Source: Melioribacteraceae bacterium (GTDB lineage Bacteria; Bacteroidota; Ignavibacteria; Ignavibacteriales; Melioribacteraceae). Taken from it: a stretch of DNA of 64,000 nucleotides. The notes under the pieces were generated by a model, which saw nothing but the letters and a program-made list of their open reading frames with translations, made no database searches and was not told where the DNA came from. Shown here piece after piece: positions 7,667 through 14,591 of the stretch. Position 1 is the stretch's first letter; the number at the start of each line of letters is the position of its first letter. The position numbers and the translations under genes are program-made. The DNA is taken from contig JAIPBD010000013.1 in assembly GCA_021739765.1 (NCBI GenBank), positions 1-64,000 of the forward strand. Direction: 5' to 3'.

Positions 7667-7957
7667 ATGGATAGTCAACTTGTTAATTCAACTCATCACC
7701 AGCTGCAATTCGGAATGAAGATGCTGCACAAAATTGAAGAGGAGCTTGAAGCTCTTAAAGCTGAGCAAGCCGAATTAAAGGAAGCCGTAGTAAAACACTC
7801 CGAACTTGAAGAGCGTATTAAAATGCTCAGAAGCGAAAGAAAAGAAAAGTTTGAGTTTATGAAATCCTCAATTCGTTTTTACGAAGAAACAACCGGGACA
7901 GATTTCGCGGAGGAAGGCTCCCTTTTTGATAAAAAATCTATAAAGGAGGTAGTGTAA
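7667..7957 (+). CDS. Coiled-coil early protein, unknown
   Basis: Protein of 96 residues after an AGGAG site. Residues 15-70 are a continuous charged heptad pattern ('EELEALKAEQAELKEAV'), a clear coiled coil, followed by a short mixed tail. It ends one base before the next ATG. It could oligomerise or partner the neighbouring gene products; no enzymatic motif is visible. Confidence 0.5.
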   Translation: MDSQLVNSTHHQLQFGMKMLHKIEEELEALKAEQAELKEAVVKHSELEERIKMLRSERKEKFEFMKSSIRFYEETTGTDFAEEGSLFDKKSIKEVV

Positions 7958-7958
7958 A

Positions 7959-8162
7959 ATGGGATCAATTTATGATGCGTCAGTCGTAGTTCTCGATCGC
8001 TTTCAAGAAGCTAATTTAACATCAAAGTCAGCGAGGGAAAGAATCGCTAAAGAGATTGCAGATCTCGCGGCAAAGCGATTGCAGAAGGGAATGGTCGAAG
8101 CACTTTTTAAAGCAAAAAACCGAAACAATAGCAGAAGGATTATAGGTGAATCAGTTGATTAA
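7959..8162 (+). CDS. Small basic helical protein, unknown
   Basis: Protein of 67 residues starting after an excellent AAAGGAGGT site and ending 17 bases inside the Gam-like gene. It is helical and basic at the C-terminus ('KAKNRNNSRR'). It is part of the coupled early operon. No family is recognised. Confidence 0.5.
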   Translation: MGSIYDASVVVLDRFQEANLTSKSARERIAKEIADLAAKRLQKGMVEALFKAKNRNNSRRIIGESVD

Positions 8163-8688
8163 AAGATCTAAACAAAACGAATACTCAACTTTTGAAGAAG
8201 TTGACCAAGCACTTAAAACTATTGCTGAAAATGATTCAACAATCGAAAAGCAAACAGCCATGATGAATAAAAAAATCATCGCAGCTAAAGAAACCCATGA
8301 GCCAAAAATTACAGAGTTGCAACAATCGAACAAAGTGCTTGAGAACCAAATACACAAATTTCTGAAGAAGAAAAAATCACTGTTTCAATCCGTCAGAAGC
8401 AAAACTCTGACATATGGAGTGGTTGGTTTTCGTAAAAGTCCCAAACATTTATCCAAAACGCCAAAAGTTACTTGGGATACAATTGCAGATAAATTCTTTG
8501 ATCTGTTTGGATCCAAGTATGTGGTACTGAAGAAGAAGCTCGATAAAGATTCTGTTATCAATGCGCTTAAGAAAAGCGAATTAACCATTGAGGAAATAGA
8601 GAGAACCGGAGCGAAAGTAGTCCAAATCGATCGTGAATACTACGAATTAACTACTTCCGAAGCCAATGCAACCGGAGAAGCTAAATGA
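8146..8688 (+). CDS. gam: Mu Gam-like host-nuclease inhibitor
   Basis: Protein of 180 residues from a GTG start with an AAGGA site. Residues 15-85 form a long coiled coil. A core with 'TLTYGVVGFRKSP' and 'KVTWDTIADKF' follows, the signature order of the Mu Gam family (PF07352), and then a K-rich segment and a beta tail. In phage Mu, Gam is a Ku-like end-binding protein that shields linear DNA from exonucleases. Its presence with MuA, MuB, GemA and Mor homologues anchors the Mu-like identification. It overlaps GemA by four bases. Confidence 0.88.
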   Translation: MNQLIKRSKQNEYSTFEEVDQALKTIAENDSTIEKQTAMMNKKIIAAKETHEPKITELQQSNKVLENQIHKFLKKKKSLFQSVRSKTLTYGVVGFRKSPKHLSKTPKVTWDTIADKFFDLFGSKYVVLKKKLDKDSVINALKKSELTIEEIERTGAKVVQIDREYYELTTSEANATGEAK

Positions 8689-9110
8689 GAATCCTTCCGG
8701 TTCAAATAAAAAAAATCAAAATCGCTCAGAAACAACTCGGTCTTACTGATAGCCAATATCGGGATGTTCTGAGTGGTTTTAATGACCAAAACGGAAAACC
8801 GTGTAAAAGCTGCACAACACTCAGCTCCACCGATGCAAATAACGTACTCGCACTTTTTGAAAAACTCGGATGGGAGCAGAAATACAAAAAGAAATTAAAA
8901 TATTCAGAGCTGGAAGGCAGAGGAGGCGATTTTGCCTCTCCCAAATCATTAAGAAAAATTGATGCAATGTGGCACACTTCCCCCAATGTTCGTTCTAAAA
9001 CCGATGCCGCAATGAATAAATTTATTAAACGCGAAACCGGTAAAGAAAACATCGAATGGATCTCACAGAGTGATGTTAAAAAAGTTGTGCAAGGCATTAA
9101 AAGATTATGA
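8685..9110 (+). CDS. gemA: GemA-like protein (Mu gp16, DUF1018)
   Basis: Protein of 141 residues. It opens with 'IKKIKIAQKQLGLTDSQYRDVL', the hallmark of DUF1018/GemA proteins, followed by a 'LSSTDANNVLALFEKLGW' segment and a second domain with 'SPKSLRKIDAMWH'. In phage Mu, GemA modulates host gene expression. It overlaps Gam (ATGA) upstream and the 48-residue membrane peptide downstream. The length agrees with the family. Confidence 0.87.
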   Translation: MRILPVQIKKIKIAQKQLGLTDSQYRDVLSGFNDQNGKPCKSCTTLSSTDANNVLALFEKLGWEQKYKKKLKYSELEGRGGDFASPKSLRKIDAMWHTSPNVRSKTDAAMNKFIKRETGKENIEWISQSDVKKVVQGIKRL

Positions 9111-9253
9111 CGATTGCATTTCAAATACTGTCAGTCGTACTTCTTACAACTTCTGTTTGTATCGCTGCTCTCTGTTTTTTAACACTCCTTAAAAGCATAT
9201 TTAATTGGATTGCGAATGCTATTTATAAAATCATGATCTCCGGTGAAAAATGA
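9107..9253 (+). CDS. 48-residue single-span membrane peptide
   Basis: ATG 9107 overlaps the GemA stop (ATGA), and its own stop TGA 9251-9253 overlaps the ATG of the Mor-like gene (9250), so it is coupled on both sides. Residues 5-32 are strongly hydrophobic ('ILSVVLLTTSVCIAALCF'), followed by a polar tail. It is probably a membrane peptide and could be a holin-like relic or an early-region accessory. The double overlap makes chance unlikely. Confidence 0.6.
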   Translation: MTIAFQILSVVLLTTSVCIAALCFLTLLKSIFNWIANAIYKIMISGEK

Positions 9254-9564
9254 AGAATACAATTCCTGAACGTTACAAGTTTATCAGCAACATGGAATGG
9301 GAAAATTTCCTCACTGAAGAGGAATTAATGATTTGCGAAATCGTCGGGTTGGAAGGATTCCTAAACCTTCTCGAACACTTCAAAGGAATGCCCGTCTACT
9401 TCACCGAAGATCGTATTGATAAAATGAAAAAAGAGTTTATCCGGAGAAATCCGGATAATCTCTCCAAAAAAGAATTGGCAAAAATAACCGAACTTTCACT
9501 AATGACGATCTACAGATACGCCGGCAATGGAGATAACGACCCCGGTTTGTTTGATCATAAGTAG
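9250..9564 (+). CDS. Mor-like transcription activator
   Basis: Protein of 104 residues. The second half, 'GMPVYFTEDRIDKMKKEF' followed by 'SKKELAKITELSLMTIYRY', matches the Mor/C activator layout: a beta strand with a Val-Tyr-Phe/Ile core, then a helix-turn-helix ending in a TIYR-type recognition helix. In phage Mu, Mor switches on middle transcription leading to the late genes. Here no late genes follow, so its target may be the promoter of the downstream RNA and peptide unit, or it may be a relic. It is shorter than Mu Mor (129). Confidence 0.8.
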   Translation: MKNTIPERYKFISNMEWENFLTEEELMICEIVGLEGFLNLLEHFKGMPVYFTEDRIDKMKKEFIRRNPDNLSKKELAKITELSLMTIYRYAGNGDNDPGLFDHK

Positions 9565-9572
9565 GAATCAAA

Positions 9573-9809
9573 ATGGCTGAAAAAGAAGAAAAATTTGTTA
9601 CTCTTAATCTATCTCAAGATCAAAAACACCTATTCCTAAAAATTGATGCTGAGTGGATTAAACAATTCCACTTCACATACCTCACTCCAATCGTTTTCCA
9701 AATCGAAAACGGCAAAATCATAATAAGCATTGACCGCAAATCGCTCGAAGCCCAAAGCGATTTATATAACTACGACATGGATCGAGAGAATACATGTTTG
9801 AGTGAATAA
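9573..9809 (+). CDS. Small protein of unknown function
   Basis: Protein of 78 residues, eight bases after the Mor-like gene, so probably in the same transcript. It has a beta-rich core ('FVTLNLSQDQKHLFLKID' and 'GKIIISIDRKSLEAQ') and an acidic tail. It is not recognised. It is the last rightward early gene before the strand switch and the structured stretch. Confidence 0.5.
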   Translation: MAEKEEKFVTLNLSQDQKHLFLKIDAEWIKQFHFTYLTPIVFQIENGKIIISIDRKSLEAQSDLYNYDMDRENTCLSE

Positions 9810-9863
9810 TAATTCTAAATAATGAAAGAACACGGTAGATAAAGAGACGGATTGACTGTAATC

Positions 9864-10052
9864 CTATTTTAGTCTATGATGTTTTTTTGCTTTCTCAAAT
9901 CCAATCCAAATTCCATTACTATCAAGCCCTCTTCCTGCTAATTGTCGTTTCACCAAATCTCCCAAATCAATCTCTCTCTTTATGGCTTTTACAAGTAAAT
10001 CTGTGTGAGTCATATTAAAAATAAATTCTGGATTCTTTTCATCTTTGTACAT
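9864..10052 (-). CDS. Small conserved-looking protein, unknown
   Basis: Protein of 62 residues. The ATG at 10052 is preceded by AAAGG eight bases upstream and is preferred to a TTG nine codons earlier (10079). The end 'LAGRGLDSNGIWIGFEKAKK' recalls a family of very small Bacteroidota proteins with a 'RGLDxNGxWVGF' motif and no known function (from memory). It points left, against the early operon and divergent from the structured region, so it probably has its own promoter in 10053-10190. Confidence 0.5.
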   Translation of the reverse strand: MYKDEKNPEFIFNMTHTDLLVKAIKREIDLGDLVKRQLAGRGLDSNGIWIGFEKAKKHHRLK

Positions 10053-10190
10053 TTTATGACCTTTATTTTGTGGTTCCAAAACAGTATAAGGTCACGATTC
10101 AACACTCGCAAGTCTTTTAAATCCAAAAGTGTTTCTTAGTTTTTTAAGAACCTTTCTTCATATTTTCTTATTTTTTAAATGCCTCTAGTA

Positions 10191-10427
10191 GCTGAGGGAG
10201 GTCAAAAAATTCTCAGCGAGGGTTACTTTCAAACCCTGTGTCGATTTGAAAGAATCGGCTAAATGGCAACGAGTAAAGTGGCTTCTTTGTGAGCAGTTGT
10301 TGGAAAATAACTAAGCCGAGGGATACCCTCTTCGCTCGATGTCGAATTCAAGATTATAGTAGACGTCCTATAGTCTTGACGTTGTAGCAACGCAACGATA
10401 AAAAATGTCAGACTATTAAACAGTCTG
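10191..10427 (+). ncRNA. Candidate structured RNA (run of hairpins)
   Basis: Consecutive inverted repeats are seen by eye: GCTGAG/CTCAGC (10191-10196, 10212-10217); AGGGTT/AACCCT (10219-10224, 10232-10237); GTCGATT/AATCGGC (10240-10246, 10253-10259); TCGGCT/AGCCGA (10255-10260, 10314-10319, a long-range alternative); GAGGG/CCCTC (10318-10322, 10326-10330); a 12-bp stem 10348-10359 with 10368-10379 whose loop holds the self-complementary GACGTC; CGTTG/CAACG (10380-10384, 10388-10392); and CAGACT/AGTCTG (10409-10414, 10422-10427). Three stems contain pairs that are G.U on the plus strand but would be A.C on the minus, so the plus strand is favoured. The stretch is visibly richer in G and C than its surroundings. 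No known RNA family is recognised. It could be the 5' leader of the peptide at 10461. Confidence 0.55.
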
Positions 10428-10442
10428 GGCCGGCTCGGACTC

Positions 10443-10459
10443 AATATAGGAATTATATT
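10443..10459 (+). promoter_or_regulatory. Hairpin presenting the ribosome binding site of the 30-residue peptide
   Basis: AATATA (10443-10448) pairs with TATATT (10454-10459); the five-base loop GGAAT contains the only Shine-Dalgarno-like bases before the ATG at 10461. The placement, one base before the start codon, suggests translational control by structure. Confidence 0.5.
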
Positions 10460-10460
10460 G

Positions 10461-10553
10461 ATGAATAAGTTCGAGATAAAAGTAGAGATAATCGTAAATG
10501 TGTCTAAAATTATTTTAGCCATAGCTGTATTATTATTATTTCTGCTGCGGTAA
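10461..10553 (+). CDS. 30-residue hydrophobic membrane peptide
   Basis: ATG 10461 to TAA 10551. The first 16 residues are polar and charged (MNKFEIKVEI...), and residues 17-29 are a solid hydrophobic run ending LLLFLLR. It follows the structured stretch and the SD hairpin and is followed eight bases later by a strong intrinsic terminator, so leader, peptide and terminator look like one transcription unit. Hydrophobic peptides behind heavily structured leaders are typical of type I toxins, but no antisense RNA can be recognised here; a phage lysis or superinfection peptide is an alternative. A 99-residue frame on the other strand covers the same region and is judged spurious. Confidence 0.5.
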   Translation: MNKFEIKVEIIVNVSKIILAIAVLLLFLLR

Positions 10554-10560
10554 AACATGA

Positions 10561-10590
10561 AACGGGAAAGTTCAACTTTCCCGTTTTTTT
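10561..10590 (+). terminator. Intrinsic terminator
   Basis: AACGGGAAAGT (10561-10571) pairs perfectly with ACTTTCCCGTT (10575-10585) around a three-base loop, followed by a T run to 10590. It closes the RNA and peptide unit. Confidence 0.9.
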
Positions 10591-10653
10591 ACTCGAAATC
10601 ACAAAAAGCTTTAATAATAAGACGCCACCCTAATCAATCCATTACTGACATAT

Positions 10654-10812
10654 TGTCACACGATATACTCTGTAGATGTCACTTTTGAAATATTCACCAT
10701 CCATCCGTCAAAATCACCGTAAACTATTATTTTATAATCACTTAGTCGATTGTGACATTGGCACCAAAATGTCACACCTTTAAAGTGACATTTCTGGTAG
10801 TTTAAAGTGACA
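10654..10812. repeat. Cluster of TGTCAC/GTGACA motifs, candidate transposase end sites
   Basis: TGTCAC at 10654-10659, 10677-10682 and 10770-10775; GTGACA at 10752-10757, 10785-10790 and 10807-10812; a further TGTCAC at 11062-11067. TTTAAAGTGACATTT is repeated exactly at 10779-10793 and 10801-10815, a 22-bp period. AAATGTCAC (10767-10775) and GTGACATTT (10785-10793) form a perfect inverted repeat. MuA-type transposases bind arrays of about 22-bp sites near element ends, and the cluster lies between the last element gene and the host junction. Operator sites for a regulator are the alternative. Confidence 0.55.
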
Positions 10813-10933
10813 TTTATGCTTCATAAACGACCGATTAAATACCATCGTAGAAGTATAATTCTTAAGTTTTTTCGCAATATGGCGCAATCTGTGGGCTTTT
10901 CTCAGTATATTCGATCAATAAAACAACGATTGT

Positions 10934-11001
10934 AAAAATTCTCAAACCAAGCGAAGAAATGTGTAAAAAAGTAGAAGATTATGCAAAAATTCTCAAACCA
11001 A
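10934..11001. repeat. Short direct repeat near the right end of the element
   Basis: AAAAATTCTCAAACCAA occurs at 10934-10950 and 10985-11001, 51 bases apart. It lies in the otherwise geneless stretch between the TGTCAC cluster and the host junction. No other feature was recognised in 10816-11061. Confidence 0.6.
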
Positions 11002-11094
11002 TATTTTAATCGAAAATGCCTGTAACTCATTATAAATCAAATGCTTACAAGGCATTCTCAATGTCACAATCAGTTCTCATTTTACACAAAGTCC

Positions 11095-11487
11095 CATACG
11101 TTTGGAATTTTGAACACAGTGTTAATGTCTATTACGGAACGGTTCAAGGAGTTTGGTGTTTCACTCGCGATCGGAATGCAGCAGATGAGACTTGTTACAT
11201 TAGTTACTTTTGAAACACTTTTTATCACAATACTCGGATTAGTTTTCGGCAATCTTATCGGATACGGTATCAACTATTATATTTATTTAAACCCAATAGA
11301 ATTCGGGAGTGAATTCGCCGATATTTATGCTGAATACGGATTTCTTCCGAGAATCGAATCATCTCTAAATCCGGAAATTTTCATAAATATAAATATTACG
11401 ATTGTAATTGTTGCGTTGCTTGCCGTATTAATTCCGCTTTACAAAGTTTATAAACTCGAGCCACTAAAAGGTATCAGATACACATAA
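11095..11487 (+). pseudogene. 5'-truncated ABC transporter permease (FtsX-like C-terminal part)
   Basis: Homology starts abruptly at 'FGILNTVLMSITERFKEFGV', the beginning of the C-terminal FtsX domain, and runs to the normal C-terminus ('KLEPLKGIRYT'). The downstream gene 11493-12716 has the same block at its residues 280-300 ('FGIINTMLMSVFERINELGV'), showing that roughly 270 residues are missing here. The codons upstream of 11095 encode unrelated residues. An ATG at 11041 keeps the frame open but is probably accidental. The gene was the first permease of the operon, cut by the Mu-like element; the 5' half should lie at the other end of the element. Confidence 0.8.
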
Positions 11488-11492
11488 GGAAA

Positions 11493-12716
11493 ATGAAGAT
11501 GATATTAAAATTAGCTTGGCGAAATATTTGGAGAAACAGTCGAAGATCAATTATTGCTCTTAGTTCAATCTCTGTCGGCGTGTTCGCGATTTTGCTTTCC
11601 GACGGACTTAATACCGGAATGATCGAACAAATTCTATCCAATCAAATTAGTTCAAGTGTTTCGCATATTCAGATTCACAATAAGGGTTACAACGATAATA
11701 AAGTAATTCAATCGATTATCCCGGAGCCCGCGAAAGTGGAGCAAACCATAAAAAAAAATCCCGAAGTAAAAAGTTTCAGCAAAAGGGTAATCGCCTTTGG
11801 ATTATTAAGTTCGGCTTCAAGTTCGACTGGAATGTTTATTTATGGTGTTGATCATAAAGATGAACCACAAGTTTCTTCGATTAAAGATGCGGTTATCGAA
11901 GGGGAATATTTGATGGGGAACGATAAAGAAATTGTCGTCGGCAAAAAGCTGTCTGAAAAATTGGGTGTTGGAATCGGAGACAAAGTTGTGGCGATGTCTA
12001 ATACTCCCGATGGTGCAATCGGCTCAGACGTTTACAGAATCGTTGGAATTTATGCAACTGCAAGTTCTGAATTTGATAAAGTGAACGTGTTTATAAATAT
12101 TAAAGCTGCTCAGAAATTACTTGAGATCGGGAATGATTTTCATGAATTCGCTTTGATTTTGAATGATATCAAAAAATTAGAAGTCGCAAAAGATGAAATC
12201 AACAGAATTTTAAGCGAGGGAAAATATGAAGTTTTAACTTATCGGGATTTGCTCCCTTCGCTAATTTTGCAAATCGATCTTTACAAAGAATCGATGTGGA
12301 TTATTAATCTTATCGTCGGGCTCGCGTTAATCTTCGGAATCATCAACACAATGCTGATGTCTGTGTTTGAAAGAATTAATGAGCTTGGTGTTTTAATGTC
12401 AATCGGAATGAAAAACCGAAAAATTTTCTCGATGATCGTATCTGAAGCATTAATTCTCGGAGTCATTGGTACATTAGTCGGTTTATTAATTGGCGCGGCG
12501 GTTCTGATTCCACTCTCAAATACCGGAATTGATTTCTCCTGGTTTGCAGCCGGTTTGGAATCTTGGGGTGTCGGTTCAATCGTTTATCCTTCATTTATGA
12601 TTGAAAATTTAATAACAACAATTATTCTGATACCGTTTATAACTGTAATCGGGGCGATGTATCCTGCTCTGAAAGCAATAAGACTGGAGCCCGTTTCCGC
12701 AATCAGATATGTGTAA
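11493..12716 (+). CDS. ABC transporter permease, LolC/E-MacB type
   Basis: Protein of 407 residues. The N-terminal 'LAWRNIWRNSRRS' precedes membrane helix 1 (about 18-40). A periplasmic MacB-type core domain (45-260) and three C-terminal helices of the FtsX domain (near 270-295, 318-345, 370-395) follow. This is the topology of LolCDE/MacB permeases, which act by mechanotransmission on lipoproteins or envelope substrates. It starts after AAGGA, six bases behind the truncated permease, and is followed by its ATPase and an outer-membrane barrel, making an export operon. With its partner permease broken, the complex may be non-functional or act as a homodimer. Confidence 0.85.
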   Translation: MKMILKLAWRNIWRNSRRSIIALSSISVGVFAILLSDGLNTGMIEQILSNQISSSVSHIQIHNKGYNDNKVIQSIIPEPAKVEQTIKKNPEVKSFSKRVIAFGLLSSASSSTGMFIYGVDHKDEPQVSSIKDAVIEGEYLMGNDKEIVVGKKLSEKLGVGIGDKVVAMSNTPDGAIGSDVYRIVGIYATASSEFDKVNVFINIKAAQKLLEIGNDFHEFALILNDIKKLEVAKDEINRILSEGKYEVLTYRDLLPSLILQIDLYKESMWIINLIVGLALIFGIINTMLMSVFERINELGVLMSIGMKNRKIFSMIVSEALILGVIGTLVGLLIGAAVLIPLSNTGIDFSWFAAGLESWGVGSIVYPSFMIENLITTIILIPFITVIGAMYPALKAIRLEPVSAIRYV

Positions 12717-12737
12717 ATTTTAATAGTGAGAAATAAA

Positions 12738-13409
12738 ATGGAAATAATTAAAACAGATAGTTTAGAAAAAATTTACTCCGATAACGGAGTTCCGGTTCAT
12801 GCTTTAAGAGGGATCGATTTATCAATTCAGAAGGGAGAGTACATTGTTTTTGCGGGCCCATCCGGCTCGGGCAAAACTACTTTGTTGAATTTAATCGGTG
12901 CTTTGGATAAACCGACAAAAGGCAAAGTTTTTTATGAAGGGAAAGATATCTCGCAGAAATCCAAAAAAGCATTGTCCGATTTTAGATTAAACAATCTCGG
13001 ATTTATTTTTCAAGCTTATAATCTAATTCCGGTTTTATCGGCTCTCGAAAACATCGAATTTAGTATGATGCTAAAAGGAGTAGAGCAAAAAATTAGGAAT
13101 GAAAGAGCGTTTTCATTAATGAAAGACCTGGAAATTGAAGAACTCGCGCACAAAAAACCAAATGAAATGAGCGGTGGTCAACAACAACGCGTTGCAGTTG
13201 CGAGAGCAATTATTAATGATCCAACAGTTGTGCTCGCTGATGAACCAACGGCAAACCTAGATTCCAAAACCGGTGGCTTACTTCTCGATTTGATGGAAAA
13301 AATGAATGAAGATAAAAAGATCACTTTTATTTTTTCATCGCACGATAAACAAGTAATCGAGCGCGGAAAAAGATTGTTAATGTTAAAAGACGGACTGATT
13401 GAGAAGTAA
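12738..13409 (+). CDS. ABC transporter ATP-binding protein, LolD/MacB type
   Basis: Protein of 223 residues from ATG 12738; an in-frame GTG at 12726 would add four residues but has no better site. It carries Walker A 'GPSGSGKTT', Q-loop region 'GFIFQAYNLIPVLSALENIE', signature 'MSGGQQQRVAVARA' and Walker B 'VVLADEPTANLD', followed by the switch His in 'SSHDK'. The 'FQxYNLIPxLxxxENIE' block is typical of the LolD/MacB/FtsE subgroup. It powers the permease encoded upstream. Its stop codon directly abuts the next ATG. Confidence 0.9.
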   Translation: MEIIKTDSLEKIYSDNGVPVHALRGIDLSIQKGEYIVFAGPSGSGKTTLLNLIGALDKPTKGKVFYEGKDISQKSKKALSDFRLNNLGFIFQAYNLIPVLSALENIEFSMMLKGVEQKIRNERAFSLMKDLEIEELAHKKPNEMSGGQQQRVAVARAIINDPTVVLADEPTANLDSKTGGLLLDLMEKMNEDKKITFIFSSHDKQVIERGKRLLMLKDGLIEK

Positions 13410-14552
13410 ATGAAACGATTTTTTCTGCTTTTAATTCTGCTGATTTCATCAGGATATTCTTTAGCGCAAGTGGAGTTTGAATATTCAGGATATATTCAAG
13501 ACTTCCCAATTTATCAGACCCAAAATCAAAATTTATCTTCGCACCTGGGAGTCAAAGAAGCCCAATTTCTAAACATGACCAGATTGCGATTACGTTCAGC
13601 TGCTTATTTTGGGGATCGTTCAAGAGTAAATTTTGAATACGAAGTCAATGCTGTCTATTTAAGCTCGCCAACCGGATTTGGGTTTTCGGGTGATCAGATT
13701 AATATCCGACAGGCTGTTGATTTAAATTGGAATTTGGTAAACGAATCTAATTGGCAAGTCAATCATTTTATAGATCGGCTTTCATTCCGGCAAGGATTCG
13801 ATTTTGGGAGTTTTGTTCTGGGCCGGCAGCGAATCTCTTGGGGAACCGGACGAATTTGGAATCCGACCGATTTATTTAATCCAATTAATCCGGCCTCATT
13901 CTTTAAAATTGAAAAAGATGGAGCGGACGCTGCTTCTTTTACTTACAACATTGCTGATTTCACTGACCTGGAATTAGTGTACAATTTTGTTGATGAATTC
14001 AACAGGGCAAATTACGGTGGGAGATTCCGGACAAACTTTCAAGAGTTTGATCTCTCCGTTGTTGCGGGGAAATTTGACAATAACACTGTTCTGGGTGGTG
14101 ACTTCGCCGGTAATTTGTTTATGGCCGGAGTTCGAGGCGAAGGAATTTATTCGAAGAATGAAAATTCGGAGTTCGTTAATTATGTTGTCGGAATCGATAT
14201 GCAGTTCACATCCAAACTTTATGCGGTTGCGGAATATCATAACAACGGGGCCGGAACGAAAGAAAAAATGTCCTATGATTTTAACAAGTTGGTTTCCGGA
14301 GAAATATTAAACTTGAACAAGAATTATTTCTATATCGGATCAACTTATCAGTATACGCCTTTATTGTTTCTGACTATCGGAGAATTAGCGAATATAAATG
14401 ATGGTTCGGGGTTTGTTACTGTTGCGTCTAATTATTCCTTATCCGACAACTCCTATCTAAATGGTGGAATCCAATTATTTTACGGCGAAGATTTTTCGGA
14501 ATACTGGTACTACTCCAACTCATTCTATCTTCAAATCGAGTATTATTTTTAA
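13410..14552 (+). CDS. Outer-membrane beta-barrel protein, porin-like
   Basis: Protein of 380 residues with an N-terminal signal peptide ending near 'SLAQ'. The rest is dominated by alternating hydrophobic/polar beta strands and ends in an aromatic terminal strand ('YLQIEYYF'), the mark of outer-membrane barrels. 'GRQRISWGTGRIWNPTDLFNP' is a conserved-looking block seen in DUF1302/alginate-export-like barrels (from memory). It follows the ABC ATPase with no gap, so it is probably the outer-membrane part or a client of that export system. Substrate unknown. Confidence 0.75.
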   Translation: MKRFFLLLILLISSGYSLAQVEFEYSGYIQDFPIYQTQNQNLSSHLGVKEAQFLNMTRLRLRSAAYFGDRSRVNFEYEVNAVYLSSPTGFGFSGDQINIRQAVDLNWNLVNESNWQVNHFIDRLSFRQGFDFGSFVLGRQRISWGTGRIWNPTDLFNPINPASFFKIEKDGADAASFTYNIADFTDLELVYNFVDEFNRANYGGRFRTNFQEFDLSVVAGKFDNNTVLGGDFAGNLFMAGVRGEGIYSKNENSEFVNYVVGIDMQFTSKLYAVAEYHNNGAGTKEKMSYDFNKLVSGEILNLNKNYFYIGSTYQYTPLLFLTIGELANINDGSGFVTVASNYSLSDNSYLNGGIQLFYGEDFSEYWYYSNSFYLQIEYYF

Positions 14553-14591
14553 TCATCTCATAAAACAAAATCTTATTTTCTCTTTACTTTA

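Larger units (their letters stand above)
2139..11094. mobile_element. Mu-like transposable element lacking late genes; left end unresolved
   Basis: Gene order repressor, Cro/Ner, CII-like, MuA, MuB, small genes, Gam, GemA, Mor is that of the phage Mu early region. There are no head, tail, portal, terminase or lysis genes, so this is either a deletion remnant or a non-virion transposon or satellite derived from a Mu-like phage. The right boundary must fall between the last TGTCAC (11062) and the resumption of permease homology (about 11095). The left boundary was not found; cargo genes may extend it to or beyond position 1. No target-site duplication can be checked because the left flank is missing. 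Confidence 0.75.

Noticed and set aside
10191-10440. Group I intron
   Set aside because: S-like and R-like words (TATAGTCTT, CAGACTA) are present but in the wrong order, and no P4-P6 core was found; the known families I can recall do not match.
10259-10558. 99-codon frame on the minus strand
   Set aside because: Lies over the hairpin stretch and the plus-strand peptide; composition looks random and no ribosome binding site is seen.
3246-10815. Tn7-like or CRISPR-associated transposon, suggested by GTGACA-rich end motifs
   Set aside because: Gam, GemA, Mor and the MuB-type ATPase point to a Mu-like element; no Cas, TniQ or TnsA genes are present.
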